Source: Bacillus sp. 123MFChir2
Lineage (GTDB): Bacteria > Bacillota > Bacilli > Bacillales > Bacillaceae_G
Direction: 5' to 3'
DNA length: 64,000 nucleotides
Assembly: GCF_000383235.1 (NCBI RefSeq)
Contig: NZ_KB910937.1
Coordinates: 1 to 64,000, forward strand
Under the pieces are notes generated by a model. It made no database searches and was not told where the DNA came from. It was given only the letters and a program-made list of their open reading frames with translations. The position numbers and the translations under genes were made by a program. Positions 28,366 to 37,517 of this stretch are shown here, in pieces. Position 1 is the first letter of the stretch, and every line of letters begins with the position of its first letter.

Positions 28366-28530
28366 CGCTATTTGTGGGCAGTAAGACTCCCATCTAAAAA
28401 TTCAGTAAAAGCATTGTCCAGTTCTAGTACCTAGAATGTTCGGCGGGATACCAACTGCTCGTAAAAGCCCAATTGGTGGGGCTGATAATCAGTGGGAGAT
28501 GACCCCCACTGATTAAAGTTTCACTTTATC
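28366..28530. repeat. Intergenic inverted-repeat element, full copy
   Basis: Begins CCCGCTATTTGTGGGCAGTAAG and ends CCCACTGATTAAAGTTTCACTTTAT. Internal arms GACTCCCATCT and AGTGGGAG pair, and CCAATTGGTGGGG gives a further stem. The end sections recur fused together at 41401-41457, so this is a dispersed element and not a gene-specific leader. It fills the gap between the 27685 gene and the helicase gene. Confidence 0.7.
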
Positions 28531-29695
28531 TAGGCTTTTTCTTCCCATTAAACGCTGGTTTCTTCTTCTTTGGCGCTTTCGGCTTCGAATCAACAAACGA
28601 TCCTTTAAACATTTCTTGCTTATTGAACTGAATGCCTAGCTTCTTCGCAAATTGAAGTAACTTTTTCTCTTCTTGCGGTGTTACAAGGGAAACAACTGTC
28701 CCCTCTTTCCCCATACGACCTGTACGTCCTGAACGATGAATATATTGATCCAGCGTATCTGGCAATTCTAAATGAATAACGTGTGTTAAGTCATCAATAT
28801 CTAATCCACGCGCTGCGATGTCTGTTGCTAATAAAATTTCTACTTTACCTTGACGGAATGCACGCATCGTTGCTTCACGTTCTTGTTTGCTTGCTTCCGC
28901 ATGAAGAGCCGCTGCTTTCATCTTACGGAATTTCAATTTCTCAGCAATTTCATCTAAACGGAACGGATCGTTTAAGAAGGCAACTGCTTTCACATCACCA
29001 GTATACATAATTTTACGAACAAAATCATTTTTTTCTCGGCGTTCACAAACGATATACGTATGTTCAACAAGACTCTTCGTGTCTGTGCGTTTCACACGAA
29101 TAAATTGCGGCTGAACTGCAAAATCACGCGCTACTTCTTCTGCATCTTTTGTCATTGTTGCCGAGAAAAATACGACTTGACGATCACGCATTGTCGATTT
29201 AATTACATCGGAAACGACATCGATCATCTTTTGTTTTACAATTTGATCAAACTCATCAAATACAATTGTTTTCACTTCATGCATTTTCAATTTCTTCATA
29301 CGGATTAGTTCTAAAATACGTCCAGGCGACCCAACGATTACTCGCGGATGTTTCTTTAACTTCTCTACTTGACGCTTAATATCTGCACCGCCAATTAAAG
29401 ATGCACCTGAAATCTCAGTACTTGCAGTAAACTTTTGTACTTCTTCATGAATTTGCATCACAAGTTCACGTGTTGGCGCTAAAATAACCACTTGAGGTTG
29501 TTTCACTTCAGGGTTAATTTTATGTAAAAGTGGTAATAAATACGCTAATGTTTTACCTGTTCCTGTTGGAGATTCAGCAATAACGTCTTGTCCTTCTAGA
29601 ATTGGTGGAATAGCTTGCTTTTGAATTTCAGTAAATTCTTTAAAACCAGCCTTCTCCCAAGCTTGTTGCAAAAATGGTTGCATCTCTTTTATCAT
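28526..29695 (-). CDS. DEAD-box RNA helicase (YfmL-like)
   Basis: Protein of 389 residues. Helicase motifs in order: Q motif FTEIQKQAIP, motif I SPTGTGKT (42-49), Ia APTRELV, Ib GSPGRI, motif II VFDEFD near residue 146, III SATM, and VI HRSGRTGRMG. Motif II reads DEFD in place of DEAD, a variant seen in YfmL-type proteins; the two acidic metal/ATP residues are kept. The C-terminus is a Lys/Pro-rich basic tail (PKAPKKKKPAF), likely for RNA binding. Roles in ribosome assembly or cold growth are known for relatives. AAAGGAG precedes the ATG. Confidence 0.9.
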   Translation of the reverse strand: MIKEMQPFLQQAWEKAGFKEFTEIQKQAIPPILEGQDVIAESPTGTGKTLAYLLPLLHKINPEVKQPQVVILAPTRELVMQIHEEVQKFTASTEISGASLIGGADIKRQVEKLKKHPRVIVGSPGRILELIRMKKLKMHEVKTIVFDEFDQIVKQKMIDVVSDVIKSTMRDRQVVFFSATMTKDAEEVARDFAVQPQFIRVKRTDTKSLVEHTYIVCERREKNDFVRKIMYTGDVKAVAFLNDPFRLDEIAEKLKFRKMKAAALHAEASKQEREATMRAFRQGKVEILLATDIAARGLDIDDLTHVIHLELPDTLDQYIHRSGRTGRMGKEGTVVSLVTPQEEKKLLQFAKKLGIQFNKQEMFKGSFVDSKPKAPKKKKPAFNGKKKPR

Positions 29696-29714
29696 TTCTT
29701 TTTCTCCTTTATCT

Positions 29715-30242
29715 CTATTTTTGAAGAAATTGTTGTATTATTCGCATCGTTTCTATCATATGAGGAATAACTGCTACTAAGTCATCAACATGATCTTCTG
29801 TAATCGCTTTTTGAAATAAGATGTTTACTTTATTATGATATGAAATCGCTTGCTTATTATATTCGTATGAAATTTGCTGCGTAATCATTCGTTCTTTTCC
29901 CCATATGGATTGTAGCAACGCTTCGATTTCTTGGCAATCTTTTTCTGGATGCCGTATAGGAAATTCAAAGAGAAGTTTCATTTCACAACCAGGAACAAAA
30001 TTGGGTACCGCTAATATCTCACCTGATAAATTCTTTGCATTAACTGATAATAAAAACGTCGCTTCCACTAATGGCTCTATATATTCTGTAAGCTGAAACG
30101 AAATGGTATATGTACGACTAAGTGATGCTAGATCCATTATATCCTTGCGATTCGTTACAATGATATCAGCATGTAAATCAAAATCATATACAGCTCCTTC
30201 AACGACAACTTTTAAATTTTCAAAAGCAGTTGGATCAAACAT
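29715..30242 (-). CDS. Conserved protein of unknown function
   Basis: Protein of 175 residues beginning MFDPTAFENLKVV. The start at 30242 follows GGAGGAATAT directly; an upstream TTG would overlap that site. The first 110 residues look like a beta-rich domain (TYTISFQLTEYIEPLVEATF), the rest is helical (IETMRIIQQFLQ). No motif, membrane segment or signal peptide. It lies 19 bases upstream of the helicase start and so is likely cotranscribed with it. Confidence 0.65.
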   Translation of the reverse strand: MFDPTAFENLKVVVEGAVYDFDLHADIIVTNRKDIMDLASLSRTYTISFQLTEYIEPLVEATFLLSVNAKNLSGEILAVPNFVPGCEMKLLFEFPIRHPEKDCQEIEALLQSIWGKERMITQQISYEYNKQAISYHNKVNILFQKAITEDHVDDLVAVIPHMIETMRIIQQFLQK

Positions 30243-30257
30243 ATATTCCTCCAAAAA

Positions 30258-30288
30258 ACAAGCGCCTTTCCATCGAAAGGCGCCGAAT
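30258..30288 (-). terminator. Terminator of fhs
   Basis: GGCGCCTTTC / GAAAGGCGC stem followed by TTGTTTTTT on the minus strand. It ends next to the ribosome binding site of the 29715-30242 gene. Confidence 0.88.
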
Positions 30289-30332
30289 GATGTACGTATA
30301 GTTTACCGATAAAAGAGAAGAAATACAACCTT

Positions 30333-32021
30333 TTAGAATAAACCTACTGCTTTTCCATCTTCATTTACATCCATTTGCAGAGCAGCTGGTTTCTTTGGAA
30401 GGCCTGGCATTGTTAACATTGTTCCTGTTAATGCGACGATAAAGCCAGCACCAATAGATGGTTTAAATTCTCGAATTGTCACAATAAAGTCAGATGGACG
30501 TCCTAGTTTTGTTGGATCATCAGAAAGAGAATACTGCGTTTTTGCCATACAAATTGGTAAGTTACCCCAACCTTCTGCAGCAAATTGCGTTAATTGCTTA
30601 CGAGCTTTTGGCGCAAATTCAATATCTTTTGCACCATATACTTTTTGAGCAATGGTACGAATTTTCTCTTCTAATGGAAGCTCTAAATCATATAAAGGCG
30701 CGTATGTATTCTCACCTTTTTCAATTACTTTTAATACTTTTTCCGCTAGGTCAACACCGCCTTGACCGCCTTTTTCCCATACTTCCGTTAAAGATACTTC
30801 GTAACCCCGCTCACTGCACCACTCTTGTAAGTATGCCACTTCTTTATCAGTATCTGTAATGAATTTGTTAATTGCAATAACAAATGGAACACCGAATTCT
30901 TGAATGGTTTCAACATGTTTTTGTAAGTTTTCCATACCTTTTGCTAGTGCATCAACATTCTCTTCTTTTAATCCATCTTTCGCTACGCCGCCATGCATTT
31001 TAAGGGCACGAATTGTTGCAACAATAACAACTGCTTCTGGTTTAATGCCTGCTGCACGTGCTTTAATGTCTAAGAATTTCTCAGCACCTAAATCTGCACC
31101 AAAACCAGATTCTGTAATCACATAATCACCAAGTTTTGCTGCCATTGTCGTTGCAATTACACTGTTACAACCGTGTGCAATATTAGCAAATGGGCCGCCA
31201 TGAATGATTGCTGGTGTATTTTCTAACGTTTGTACTAAATTTGGCTTTAACGCATCTTTCAATAATAGTGTTAATGCACCTTCTACACCTAAATCTTTTA
31301 CTGTTACAGGTTCATTGTCCATGTTATAAGCAACAACAATGCGAGCTAAACGTCCTTTTAAATCCTGTACATCTGTCGCTAAACAGAATACAGCCATAAT
31401 TTCAGATGCAACTGTAATATCAAAGCCGTCTTCACGCGGCACACCCTGTACTGGTCCACCAAGACCGATTACAACATTACGAAGTGCACGATCGTTTAAA
31501 TCTACACAACGTTTCCATACGATTTTCCGCGTATCAATGCGCAAATCATTTCCTTGTTGAATGTGGTTGTCAATAAATGCTGCAAGTGCATTATTTGCTG
31601 TTGTAATCGCATGAATATCACCTGTAAAGTGAAGGTTAATATCTTCCATTGGTACAACTTGCGAGTAACCTCCACCTGCTGCACCGCCTTTTAATCCCAT
31701 AGTTGGTCCAAGAGATGGTTCACGAAGCGCAATCACTGCCTTTTTACCGATTTTATTAAAGGCTTGTCCTAAACCAACTGTTACCGTTGATTTTCCTTCC
31801 CCTGCTGGAGTAGGGTTGATTGCTGTAACTAGTACAACTTTTCCATCTTCTTCGTCTTGTAAGCGCTTAAAAATATCAAGAGATAACTTCCCTTTATAAT
31901 GACCGTACGGCTCTAATTCTTCTTCTAAAATGTTTAATTCTGCTGCAATCTCTTGAATTTTCTTCATACTTGCTTCTTGCGCAATTTCAATGTCAGATTT
32001 TACTGTAGTTGTTGCTGTCAT
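30333..32021 (-). CDS. fhs: Formate-tetrahydrofolate ligase
   Basis: Protein of 562 residues, the usual length. The P-loop-like ATP site [15 protein letters not shown] covers residues 71-85. Conserved stretches [33 protein letters not shown] and [10 protein letters not shown] follow (given in part). The enzyme joins formate and tetrahydrofolate with ATP to give 10-formyl-THF for purine and formyl-methionyl-tRNA synthesis. AAGGGGG lies before the ATG at 32021. It is a single gene with its own terminator. Confidence 0.97.
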   Translation of the reverse strand: MTATTTVKSDIEIAQEASMKKIQEIAAELNILEEELEPYGHYKGKLSLDIFKRLQDEEDGKVVLVTAINPTPAGEGKSTVTVGLGQAFNKIGKKAVIALREPSLGPTMGLKGGAAGGGYSQVVPMEDINLHFTGDIHAITTANNALAAFIDNHIQQGNDLRIDTRKIVWKRCVDLNDRALRNVVIGLGGPVQGVPREDGFDITVASEIMAVFCLATDVQDLKGRLARIVVAYNMDNEPVTVKDLGVEGALTLLLKDALKPNLVQTLENTPAIIHGGPFANIAHGCNSVIATTMAAKLGDYVITESGFGADLGAEKFLDIKARAAGIKPEAVVIVATIRALKMHGGVAKDGLKEENVDALAKGMENLQKHVETIQEFGVPFVIAINKFITDTDKEVAYLQEWCSERGYEVSLTEVWEKGGQGGVDLAEKVLKVIEKGENTYAPLYDLELPLEEKIRTIAQKVYGAKDIEFAPKARKQLTQFAAEGWGNLPICMAKTQYSLSDDPTKLGRPSDFIVTIREFKPSIGAGFIVALTGTMLTMPGLPKKPAALQMDVNEDGKAVGLF

Positions 32022-32150
32022 ATTCCCTAATCCCCCTTTAATTGTTTCTAAAAATATTGTATCAGTTTTTTATATTTTCCGCACTTATAATCCATATTAA
32101 AGTAAAACTTCCATAAATGCAGATTTACTACCCGTTTTTAGCAAGAGAAG

Positions 32151-32831
32151 TTACTTCTTTTGAAACATAAATACCCACATAAACGTTAAAGATTGCTGCA
32201 ATTCAAGAGGAAGTTGCCCAATCATCTTTTCATTTACTCCTCGTTTATATACTCCCATTCCATCTACCAAATATAACCCTTGCTCCTGTGCAAGTTTTTG
32301 AAATTCCCATGGCATCATTGTGTTACAAATGACATTTTTTCCATATAAACGTGGATAGCTATTCTCACGCGGCTTTGCAGTTGGTCCTAAAATAGCAATA
32401 CAGGCATAACCTTCTTTTCTTAACACTCGTTTTATTTCTTGCAATGCTTGAAGAGGTGCTTCGGTCCATTCTAATGAATTTACCGCTAAAATAGATGCAA
32501 ACTCCTCGTCTTGAAAGGGCAGTGAAGTAAGATCGCCCACAATAAACGATAAATGAGAATGTTCACCTCGCTTTTTCCCTTTTTCAATCATTTGCTCCGA
32601 TAAGTCGACACCACAAGCTTTATAACCAGCTTTACTTAGTTTGTATGTACCATATCCATCCCCGCATCCTACATCAAGAACTGTTTCTCCACTTCGAATA
32701 TATTTTTGGAAAAACGGAATAATTGTACTACGGCTACCATTATCCCACATTTCGTGACTATTTTGATTCCAAAAATCCGCATTATCATCCCATTTCTGCT
32801 GCGCTGCTTCATGCCAATTAAACTTCGTCAT
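32151..32831 (-). CDS. Class I SAM-dependent methyltransferase
   Basis: Protein of 226 residues of the Methyltransf_11 type. Motif I VLDVGCGDGYGT spans about residues 51-62, the acidic end of strand 2 is in GVDLSEQMI, and motif IV-like LAVNSLEWTEAP follows near 115. No membrane segment. The substrate (small molecule, quinone or tRNA) cannot be told. It is a single gene, with fhs downstream on the same strand 130 bases away. Confidence 0.85.
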   Translation of the reverse strand: MTKFNWHEAAQQKWDDNADFWNQNSHEMWDNGSRSTIIPFFQKYIRSGETVLDVGCGDGYGTYKLSKAGYKACGVDLSEQMIEKGKKRGEHSHLSFIVGDLTSLPFQDEEFASILAVNSLEWTEAPLQALQEIKRVLRKEGYACIAILGPTAKPRENSYPRLYGKNVICNTMMPWEFQKLAQEQGLYLVDGMGVYKRGVNEKMIGQLPLELQQSLTFMWVFMFQKK

Positions 32832-33041
32832 TCTTCTCCCACCTTCCCATTTTACATCTACGTAAAAGTCATTCTACACCATTTTACATTTTTCCTGTTT
32901 ATTCTTAAGAAGAGATGGATAATATAGCAACAGGTCATTATTTCTCCAGTTTTTTCTTTGATTGCATATAAATAATACGCATGTTTTCTTATTTAATAAA
33001 AAATACTAAGCATACCCTAATTCGAAAGAGAGGGACATTCC

Positions 33042-33380
33042 TTGCCGAAAAAACGAACACATCATCTAAAAAGCGGAGAAAAACAAGAAGAATATGCGGT
33101 TGAAATTACCCCTCAGCGACTTCCAATTAGACGTCGTCGTAAAGAAATTCATAAAGAAGCAGAGCGGACAGACATCGGTGTAATTGTTGGATACGTTGCA
33201 TTATTTCTCTCTTTATTTTCAATTGCTTTCTATCCCATTACACTTGGATCGCTTTCCATTTTAACTGGACTTCTTGCTGTTCATTACGAAGCGAAGACAC
33301 TCGGATATACAGCTATAGGCTTTGGGGGATTTTCTTTACTGTTTAGTTTATTATATCCACTCTTTTTATCAGCACTTTAA
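33042..33380 (+). CDS. Small membrane protein with a basic N-terminus
   Basis: Protein of 112 residues from a TTG start that follows AAAGAGAGGG. The first 42 residues are very basic (MPKKRTHHLKSGEK, RLPIRRRRKEIHKEAER). Two hydrophobic segments follow (VIVGYVALFLSLFSIAF, AIGFGGFSLLFSLLYPLF) with a short turn. The pattern resembles DUF4190-type or stress-related membrane proteins, without a firm family match. Terminator follows at 33424. Confidence 0.7.
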   Translation: MPKKRTHHLKSGEKQEEYAVEITPQRLPIRRRRKEIHKEAERTDIGVIVGYVALFLSLFSIAFYPITLGSLSILTGLLAVHYEAKTLGYTAIGFGGFSLLFSLLYPLFLSAL

Positions 33381-33423
33381 AAACACTATTTATACAAACT
33401 ATGACACAAAAATTTACACATCA

Positions 33424-33453
33424 AAAAAAGGAGTGAATCTACCACTCCTTTTT
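33424..33453 (+). terminator. Terminator after the 33042 gene
   Basis: AAAAAGGAGTG / CACTCCTTTTT stem, T run at the end. Confidence 0.82.
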
Positions 33454-33560
33454 CTCGTATACAGATTAATCCTTCCAATTTATTGTTAATCTGGTAGTTT
33501 GGCCATATCTAAATATATTTATGTACATATTATATATTAAAAAAGGAGTGTTATAATCAT

Positions 33561-33806
33561 TGGGAAAATGAAAAAGTAGCTATCTTCGTCGAAATTGATG
33601 GAAAGAAAACAAAGGTTGAACGACCAGTAGTTGAGAAAACGAAAATTGTTGTTGTAATTAACAACCAATTTACCAATGCACCAAATACTACACAAATCGC
33701 AAGCGGCGCTGGTCGAAGCAGTGCGGCAGGAAATAATGCAGCTCTAGATTCATCAAACACAGAGCAACAACTTTCCGACAGCGGACTTAAACTTTTTATC
33801 TCTTAA
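33561..33806 (+). pseudogene. Open frame without a usable start codon, probable decayed small gene
   Basis: About 81 sense codons run from WENEKVAIFVEIDGKKTKV to SGLKLFIS before TAA. An AAAGGAGTG ribosome binding site stands just upstream (33542-33550). No ATG, GTG or TTG in this frame follows the site; the TTG at 33560 is in another frame that stops after seven codons. The residue use (alternating basic and hydrophobic, then Ser/Ala/Asn-rich) looks coding. Loss of the start codon or a one-base shift is the simplest reading. Family not recognised. Confidence 0.5.
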
Positions 33807-33886
33807 ATGCTTATACACTCTTTCCAACTAACGAAAAAACTTTGCCTATTTCCTTTCAAGTATAAGAAAGATATGCTTTCTCTTAT

Positions 33887-33917
33887 GTAAGGAATGCAAT
33901 AAATATTGCATCCCTTA
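33887..33917 (-). terminator. Terminator of the zinc-ribbon gene
   Basis: AAGGAATGCAA / TTGCATCCCTT stem just past the end of the minus-strand gene at 33933. Confidence 0.65.
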
Positions 33918-33932
33918 TGTGCCTGCTGTTTA

Positions 33933-34142
33933 TTAACGAAATAACATGACATAACCGCAGCTACTACAATGATAGGCAGTAATCTCTTGAAACACTGGAT
34001 AGTTCTCCTCATTTCGCTGTTCAATGAATACTTTTTCAAAGCGATACATATTCGGTGCATATGCCCAGTCTTGTTTTGTACGAGCATATAAGGTAGATGA
34101 AAAAAAGTCTTCTCCCCCGCAAATCATGCAAATCTTATTCAA
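33933..34142 (-). CDS. Small zinc-ribbon protein
   Basis: Protein of 69 residues from a TTG start preceded by GGGGGG at good spacing. CxxC pairs at the start (ICMICGGEDF) and end (YHCSSCGYVML) make a likely four-cysteine zinc-binding site. Family members of this kind are common in Bacillus and have no known role. It is a single gene between the decayed ORF and the 34213 gene. Confidence 0.75.
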   Translation of the reverse strand: MNKICMICGGEDFFSSTLYARTKQDWAYAPNMYRFEKVFIEQRNEENYPVFQEITAYHCSSCGYVMLFR

Positions 34143-34196
34143 CTTAATTCCCCCCTTAAGCTTGTCTTATCCTAACTATATGAATGAGAGTACAAA

Positions 34197-34227
34197 AAAA
34201 AGACCTTCTAGATTAGAAAGTCTTTTC
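34197..34227 (-). terminator. Terminator overlapping the end of the 34213 gene
   Basis: AAAAGACCTTCTA / TAGAAAGTCTTTT stem with short loop; the stop codon of the gene lies within the stem. Confidence 0.75.
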
Positions 34228-34533
34228 AGAGGAAAAGAGAAACATGCCCAATACTCCAATAGCGCTGCACCTCTTCTTTTTCTCTGTTTCTGTTTGAAAC
34301 GTCTGCTCTACCTTTATAAAAAACACACCATTTCGAACATCCTTACTAACAAACTCCAATTTCTCTTCTTTTTGATCCTTTTTCTGCGTACATTTGAAAT
34401 CCACTTCATTACACGCTATTGAATATTTGTCTTCTAAATGCTTTTGAAAGTCCACTTCTTTCGGACAAGTTAATAGCAAAATTGCAACAAGTATAATACT
34501 ACTAATCCCTATTATTATAAAATTCTTCTCCAT
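34213..34533 (-). CDS. Small membrane-anchored protein, unknown function
   Basis: Protein of 106 residues with an N-terminal membrane helix (NFIIIGISSIILVAILLLTC, residues 4-23) and an otherwise charged body. A Cys at the end of the helix could suggest a lipobox, but LLTC is a weak match. Two more Cys residues stand in ACNEVDFKC. The ATG at 34533 has GGAAGGAG upstream; a longer frame would overlap the upstream gene end. It follows the 34569 gene with 35 bases between. Confidence 0.65.
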   Translation of the reverse strand: MEKNFIIIGISSIILVAILLLTCPKEVDFQKHLEDKYSIACNEVDFKCTQKKDQKEEKLEFVSKDVRNGVFFIKVEQTFQTETEKKKRCSAIGVLGMFLFSSEKTF

Positions 34534-34568
34534 CTTGTCTCCTTCCCAAAAAAGAAAGAAAACTTGAC

Positions 34569-35327
34569 TTATATCGTCAAGTTCTCCATTATCCACTGCC
34601 ACTCTTGTTCTTTCTTCTCAAAGATAAGCCATCCTGTTTTAGAAGCTTCACTTTTCAAATCTTCTAACCCATCTAAAACTTCATCCGTACTTTCATAAGA
34701 ACCGATAACATAAACAGGAATCTCTAAACCGCGTCTTGATTCTACTTTTCCTGCTAAGTCTAAGTATAAGCCATCTTCCATAAATGGCAGAAGTTCAAGA
34801 ATAACCTCTTTTGAAATTGCTGGATAAATTTTCGATTTTTGAAAGAATGCAAATCGTTTTTTTCCAAATGAGCCAAGTTTATAAGGAATTACCTTACTAA
34901 GCATGCCTACAAAATCCTGCATTCTTCGGTAGTATACTTTATTATACCAGCCATCATCGTGAGAAAGATAAACAAATCTATTTTTCAGAAGCGGGAAAAA
35001 AGGCTTCCCAAGTGGTTCTTTTTTGTGTGCCAAATAAAGCAATTCTGCAATTTCTTTTGGCTCCAATTCATCCAAGTCATTTACATCATCAAAATCAATC
35101 CAGCAAAATTCCTCAAACTCCTCGACATTTGCTGAAATTAATTTATGCATATTCTCTTCTTCTACATATTCAAATAAAGTATGATAATGAAAATCCGTCC
35201 ATTCAAAATTATGCTTTAAAAGCAGCATTTGATGAAGCGGTGAAGGAATATTACTTGCAAACTCCTCAAACGTAATTCCAGACGTGATAAAACAATGATT
35301 GCGACGATTACCATTAATATAAATCAT
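34569..35327 (-). CDS. Conserved protein of unknown function
   Basis: Protein of about 252 residues beginning MIYINGNRRNHCF. It is cytoplasmic in character, aromatic and acidic (EEFCWIDFDDVNDLDELE), and has no motif I recognise. The start is uncertain: GGAGG lies 18 bases before the ATG at 35327, which is long, and upstream starts lack a better site. It is probably in one unit with the small membrane protein downstream. Confidence 0.55.
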   Translation of the reverse strand: MIYINGNRRNHCFITSGITFEEFASNIPSPLHQMLLLKHNFEWTDFHYHTLFEYVEEENMHKLISANVEEFEEFCWIDFDDVNDLDELEPKEIAELLYLAHKKEPLGKPFFPLLKNRFVYLSHDDGWYNKVYYRRMQDFVGMLSKVIPYKLGSFGKKRFAFFQKSKIYPAISKEVILELLPFMEDGLYLDLAGKVESRRGLEIPVYVIGSYESTDEVLDGLEDLKSEASKTGWLIFEKKEQEWQWIMENLTI

Positions 35328-35491
35328 ATTCTTGATTTGGTCAGATCCTCCAGACAAAGCACCTAGCCACCTTCGTTTTATATGTTTCAATACTATAGGA
35401 TATTTTATCACGAAAATTTTTAGAAATATAGAAAAAACTTCAAAAACTATTTACATTTTTATGAGTTTTATTACATCTCCATTACAAGAAA

Positions 35492-35521
35492 AAATGCCTG
35501 TTTAAAAACAGGCATTTTTTA
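35492..35521 (-). terminator. Terminator of the GerW-like gene
   Basis: AATGCCTGTTT / AAACAGGCATT stem and T run, directly at the gene end. Confidence 0.88.
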
Positions 35522-35944
35522 TACGATTTCATCTGGATTTTGGGGATGATGTAAATGATCTTGCTTTTTATTATTTTGAAACATCGACTGAATTTTATCA
35601 ATGGTTTGCGGTGCAAGTTCAATTACTTTCTCTGCTAGATGCGTTGCATTTTGTAAATGAAGAATATTTACACCATCTTTATTTACAACAAGAAAAGCAA
35701 CCGGTGTAATAGAAACTCCACCAGCACTACCACCACCAAATGCAGGATTACCTTGTATCTTTTGTACATCATTTGTGGAAAAATCTGATCCACCTGCTCC
35801 AAAACCAAACGCTACCTTTGAAACAGTTAATACAATGCCACCATCAGCTGTTTGGACAGGCTCACCGACAATTGTATTTACATCAACCATTTCCTTCAAA
35901 TTCTCCATCGCTGCTTTCATCAGCCCTTGAATTGGATGATCCAC
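35519..35944 (-). CDS. GerW/YtfJ family sporulation protein
   Basis: Protein of 141 residues. It has the family core: an N-terminal helix (GLMKAAMENLKEMVDVNTIVGEP), a Gly/Ser-rich middle (AFGFGAGGSDF, NPAFGGGSAGGVSITP) and VAFLVVNKDGV. B. subtilis GerW (YtfJ) acts in spore germination. This may be a paralogue, since the usual locus is elsewhere (inference). A GTG start is chosen because AGGAGGT lies nine bases before it; the ATG between them is out of frame. Confidence 0.8.
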   Translation of the reverse strand: MDHPIQGLMKAAMENLKEMVDVNTIVGEPVQTADGGIVLTVSKVAFGFGAGGSDFSTNDVQKIQGNPAFGGGSAGGVSITPVAFLVVNKDGVNILHLQNATHLAEKVIELAPQTIDKIQSMFQNNKKQDHLHHPQNPDEIV

Positions 35945-36074
35945 CGTTCATAACCTCCTTTTTCATATCTTTCCTAGTTTTTCCTAAACATTGTGAACTA
36001 AACATAAATTTTTTGTTGATTTTTAAAATAATGTGTACTAATATTTAGAAAATACAAAAAAAGAGGAGCGAAAC

Positions 36075-36860
36075 ATGATTCGCAAACTAACAGAACTAGA
36101 TCATGAACAAGTAATTTCTTTCTTGAAGAAAGAAGCTGCATATAACTTATTCATAATCGGTGATATTGAGGCATTTGGATATGATCAAGATTTTCAAGAA
36201 CTATGGGGACAATTTACGATAGATAATCAATTACACGCCGTCTTATTACGTTTCCATGATTCCTTTATCGCTTATGCTAGGGATTTATTCCAGCCTGAGG
36301 CTTTCATTCGTCAATTTATTAGCTATGATGATATTAAACTCTCAGGAAAATCAGAGGTTGTGGAACAGTTTGAAAATATCACGAACTTAAAGCTTGGTAA
36401 AAAACAGCAGACATACTTTTGTGAATGTACGACTAAGAAGCAATTAAGCAATGAACCAATCAAAGAGGACATCAAAGTAGCAACTACCTTGGACGTAGAT
36501 CGTATTATGCATTTACGAAAGCAAATTACTGAATTCTCGTTAGCAGACAATAGCGGGAAACTTCTTCGCCAAGCAATTGAAACAAACACAGGTCGGACAT
36601 ATTACATAGAGAAAAACGGAGAAATCACCGCATGTGCATCCACATCTGCTGAAAACTCGTTATCTGCTATGGTTGTTGGCGTATGTACGCATCCAAATCA
36701 CCGCGGCAAAGGATATGCTTCGCAAATTGTAAGTAAAATGATTCAAGATTTTATCGCCGAAGGAAGAACGCTTTGTTTATTTTACAACAACCCTGCTGCT
36801 GGACGAATTTATAAACGTTTAGGTTTTGAGGATATTGGAATTTGGACGATGTATCGTTAA
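36075..36860 (+). CDS. GNAT family acetyltransferase with an N-terminal extension
   Basis: Protein of 261 residues. The C-terminal half (about 135-261) is a GNAT domain: acetyl-CoA loop VCTHPNHRGKGYASQIV and the ending FYNNPAAGRIYKRLGFEDIG. The N-terminal 130 residues look like a second, degenerate GNAT-like or recognition domain (YNLFIIGDIEAFGYD). GAGGAG precedes the ATG. Single gene with its own terminator. Substrate unknown. Confidence 0.85.
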   Translation: MIRKLTELDHEQVISFLKKEAAYNLFIIGDIEAFGYDQDFQELWGQFTIDNQLHAVLLRFHDSFIAYARDLFQPEAFIRQFISYDDIKLSGKSEVVEQFENITNLKLGKKQQTYFCECTTKKQLSNEPIKEDIKVATTLDVDRIMHLRKQITEFSLADNSGKLLRQAIETNTGRTYYIEKNGEITACASTSAENSLSAMVVGVCTHPNHRGKGYASQIVSKMIQDFIAEGRTLCLFYNNPAAGRIYKRLGFEDIGIWTMYR

Positions 36861-36868
36861 AATGGAAT

Positions 36869-36911
36869 TGCCATCAGCATAGGATATCTGCGTTCCCCAC
36901 TGATGGCAGTT
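36869..36911 (+). terminator. Terminator after the 36075 GNAT gene
   Basis: TGCCATCAG / CTGATGGCA stem with a 20-base loop containing a weaker inner stem; a T-containing tail follows. Confidence 0.65.
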
Positions 36912-36925
36912 TCATTATATTCATG

Positions 36926-37051
36926 TTAAATCCTATCTAAATCTACATTCTGAAAATGCTCAACAATTGGAAACAGCTCATAATAGTGATGTAACCTCTT
37001 CTTCCATTCTTCATACTCACTCGATTTTCGAAATCCTTCTTTTCTTCCCAA
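36926..37051 (-). CDS. 41-residue ORF directly after a GNAT gene
   Basis: MGRKEGFRKSSEYEEWKKR..., 41 residues, from a TTG that follows the stop codon of the upstream GNAT gene by one base (TAAGTTG). Its rich charged/aromatic make-up (KKRLHHYYELFPIVEHF) looks coding. No independent ribosome binding site is seen, so it would depend on translational coupling. It may also be the end of a fused or frameshifted gene. Confidence 0.45.
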   Translation of the reverse strand: MGRKEGFRKSSEYEEWKKRLHHYYELFPIVEHFQNVDLDRI

Positions 37052-37052
37052 C

Positions 37053-37496
37053 TTATTTATCTTCAAGTTTCAAACTCATAACAACTTGTCTTTCAACAAA
37101 CCCCATTTCTTTATACAACTCTTTCGCAAAATTCCCTGCAAATACGTTCAAACGAATTTCTGAGTAACCTAGCTTATCGAGTTCATCAACTGCAGCTCTC
37201 ATAAGCTGTCGTGAAAAACCTTGTCCACGATAAGGAGGGAATACATACAATTCATAAATAAAACCCAGTTCTTCTCCAGAAAAATAGTCCTTATTGCTTC
37301 CAATTAATACCCACCCTTTTAAAATATTATCTTGTTTCATAACAAGATAATATGCGCCTTTTTCTAAAAGAGGCATCGTAATTTCTAGTACTTTCTCTTG
37401 ACTAAACTTACTCGTTTTCATTGTCCCTTCATATAAAGACTCAGCCGCATGAGTTAAAATTATTTCCGCATCACTTTCAGTTGCTCTTTGGATCAT
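37053..37496 (-). CDS. GNAT family acetyltransferase
   Basis: Protein of 147 residues made of one GNAT domain. The acetyl-CoA binding loop LYVFPPYRGQGFSRQLM lies near residues 85-100, and the C-terminal strand-helix pair reads IRLNVFAGNFAKELYKEMGF. GAGGAAG precedes the ATG. It is 21 bases downstream of another GNAT gene on the same strand, so the two are likely an operon. Substrate unknown. Confidence 0.88.
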   Translation of the reverse strand: MIQRATESDAEIILTHAAESLYEGTMKTSKFSQEKVLEITMPLLEKGAYYLVMKQDNILKGWVLIGSNKDYFSGEELGFIYELYVFPPYRGQGFSRQLMRAAVDELDKLGYSEIRLNVFAGNFAKELYKEMGFVERQVVMSLKLEDK

Positions 37497-37517
37497 AAGA
37501 ACATCTTCCTCCCTCTA

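Noticed and set aside
28370-28530. CRISPR-like or riboswitch-like stem region
   Set aside because: No regular repeat-spacer pattern; its ends recur at 41401 as a dispersed element.
29240-29265. DEFD in the helicase as an inactivating change
   Set aside because: The acidic residues needed for ATP hydrolysis are kept and the variant is known in YfmL-type helicases.
33803-34087. 94-residue minus-strand ORF
   Set aside because: Out-of-frame shadow of the zinc-ribbon gene at 33933-34142 and it reads through a terminator.
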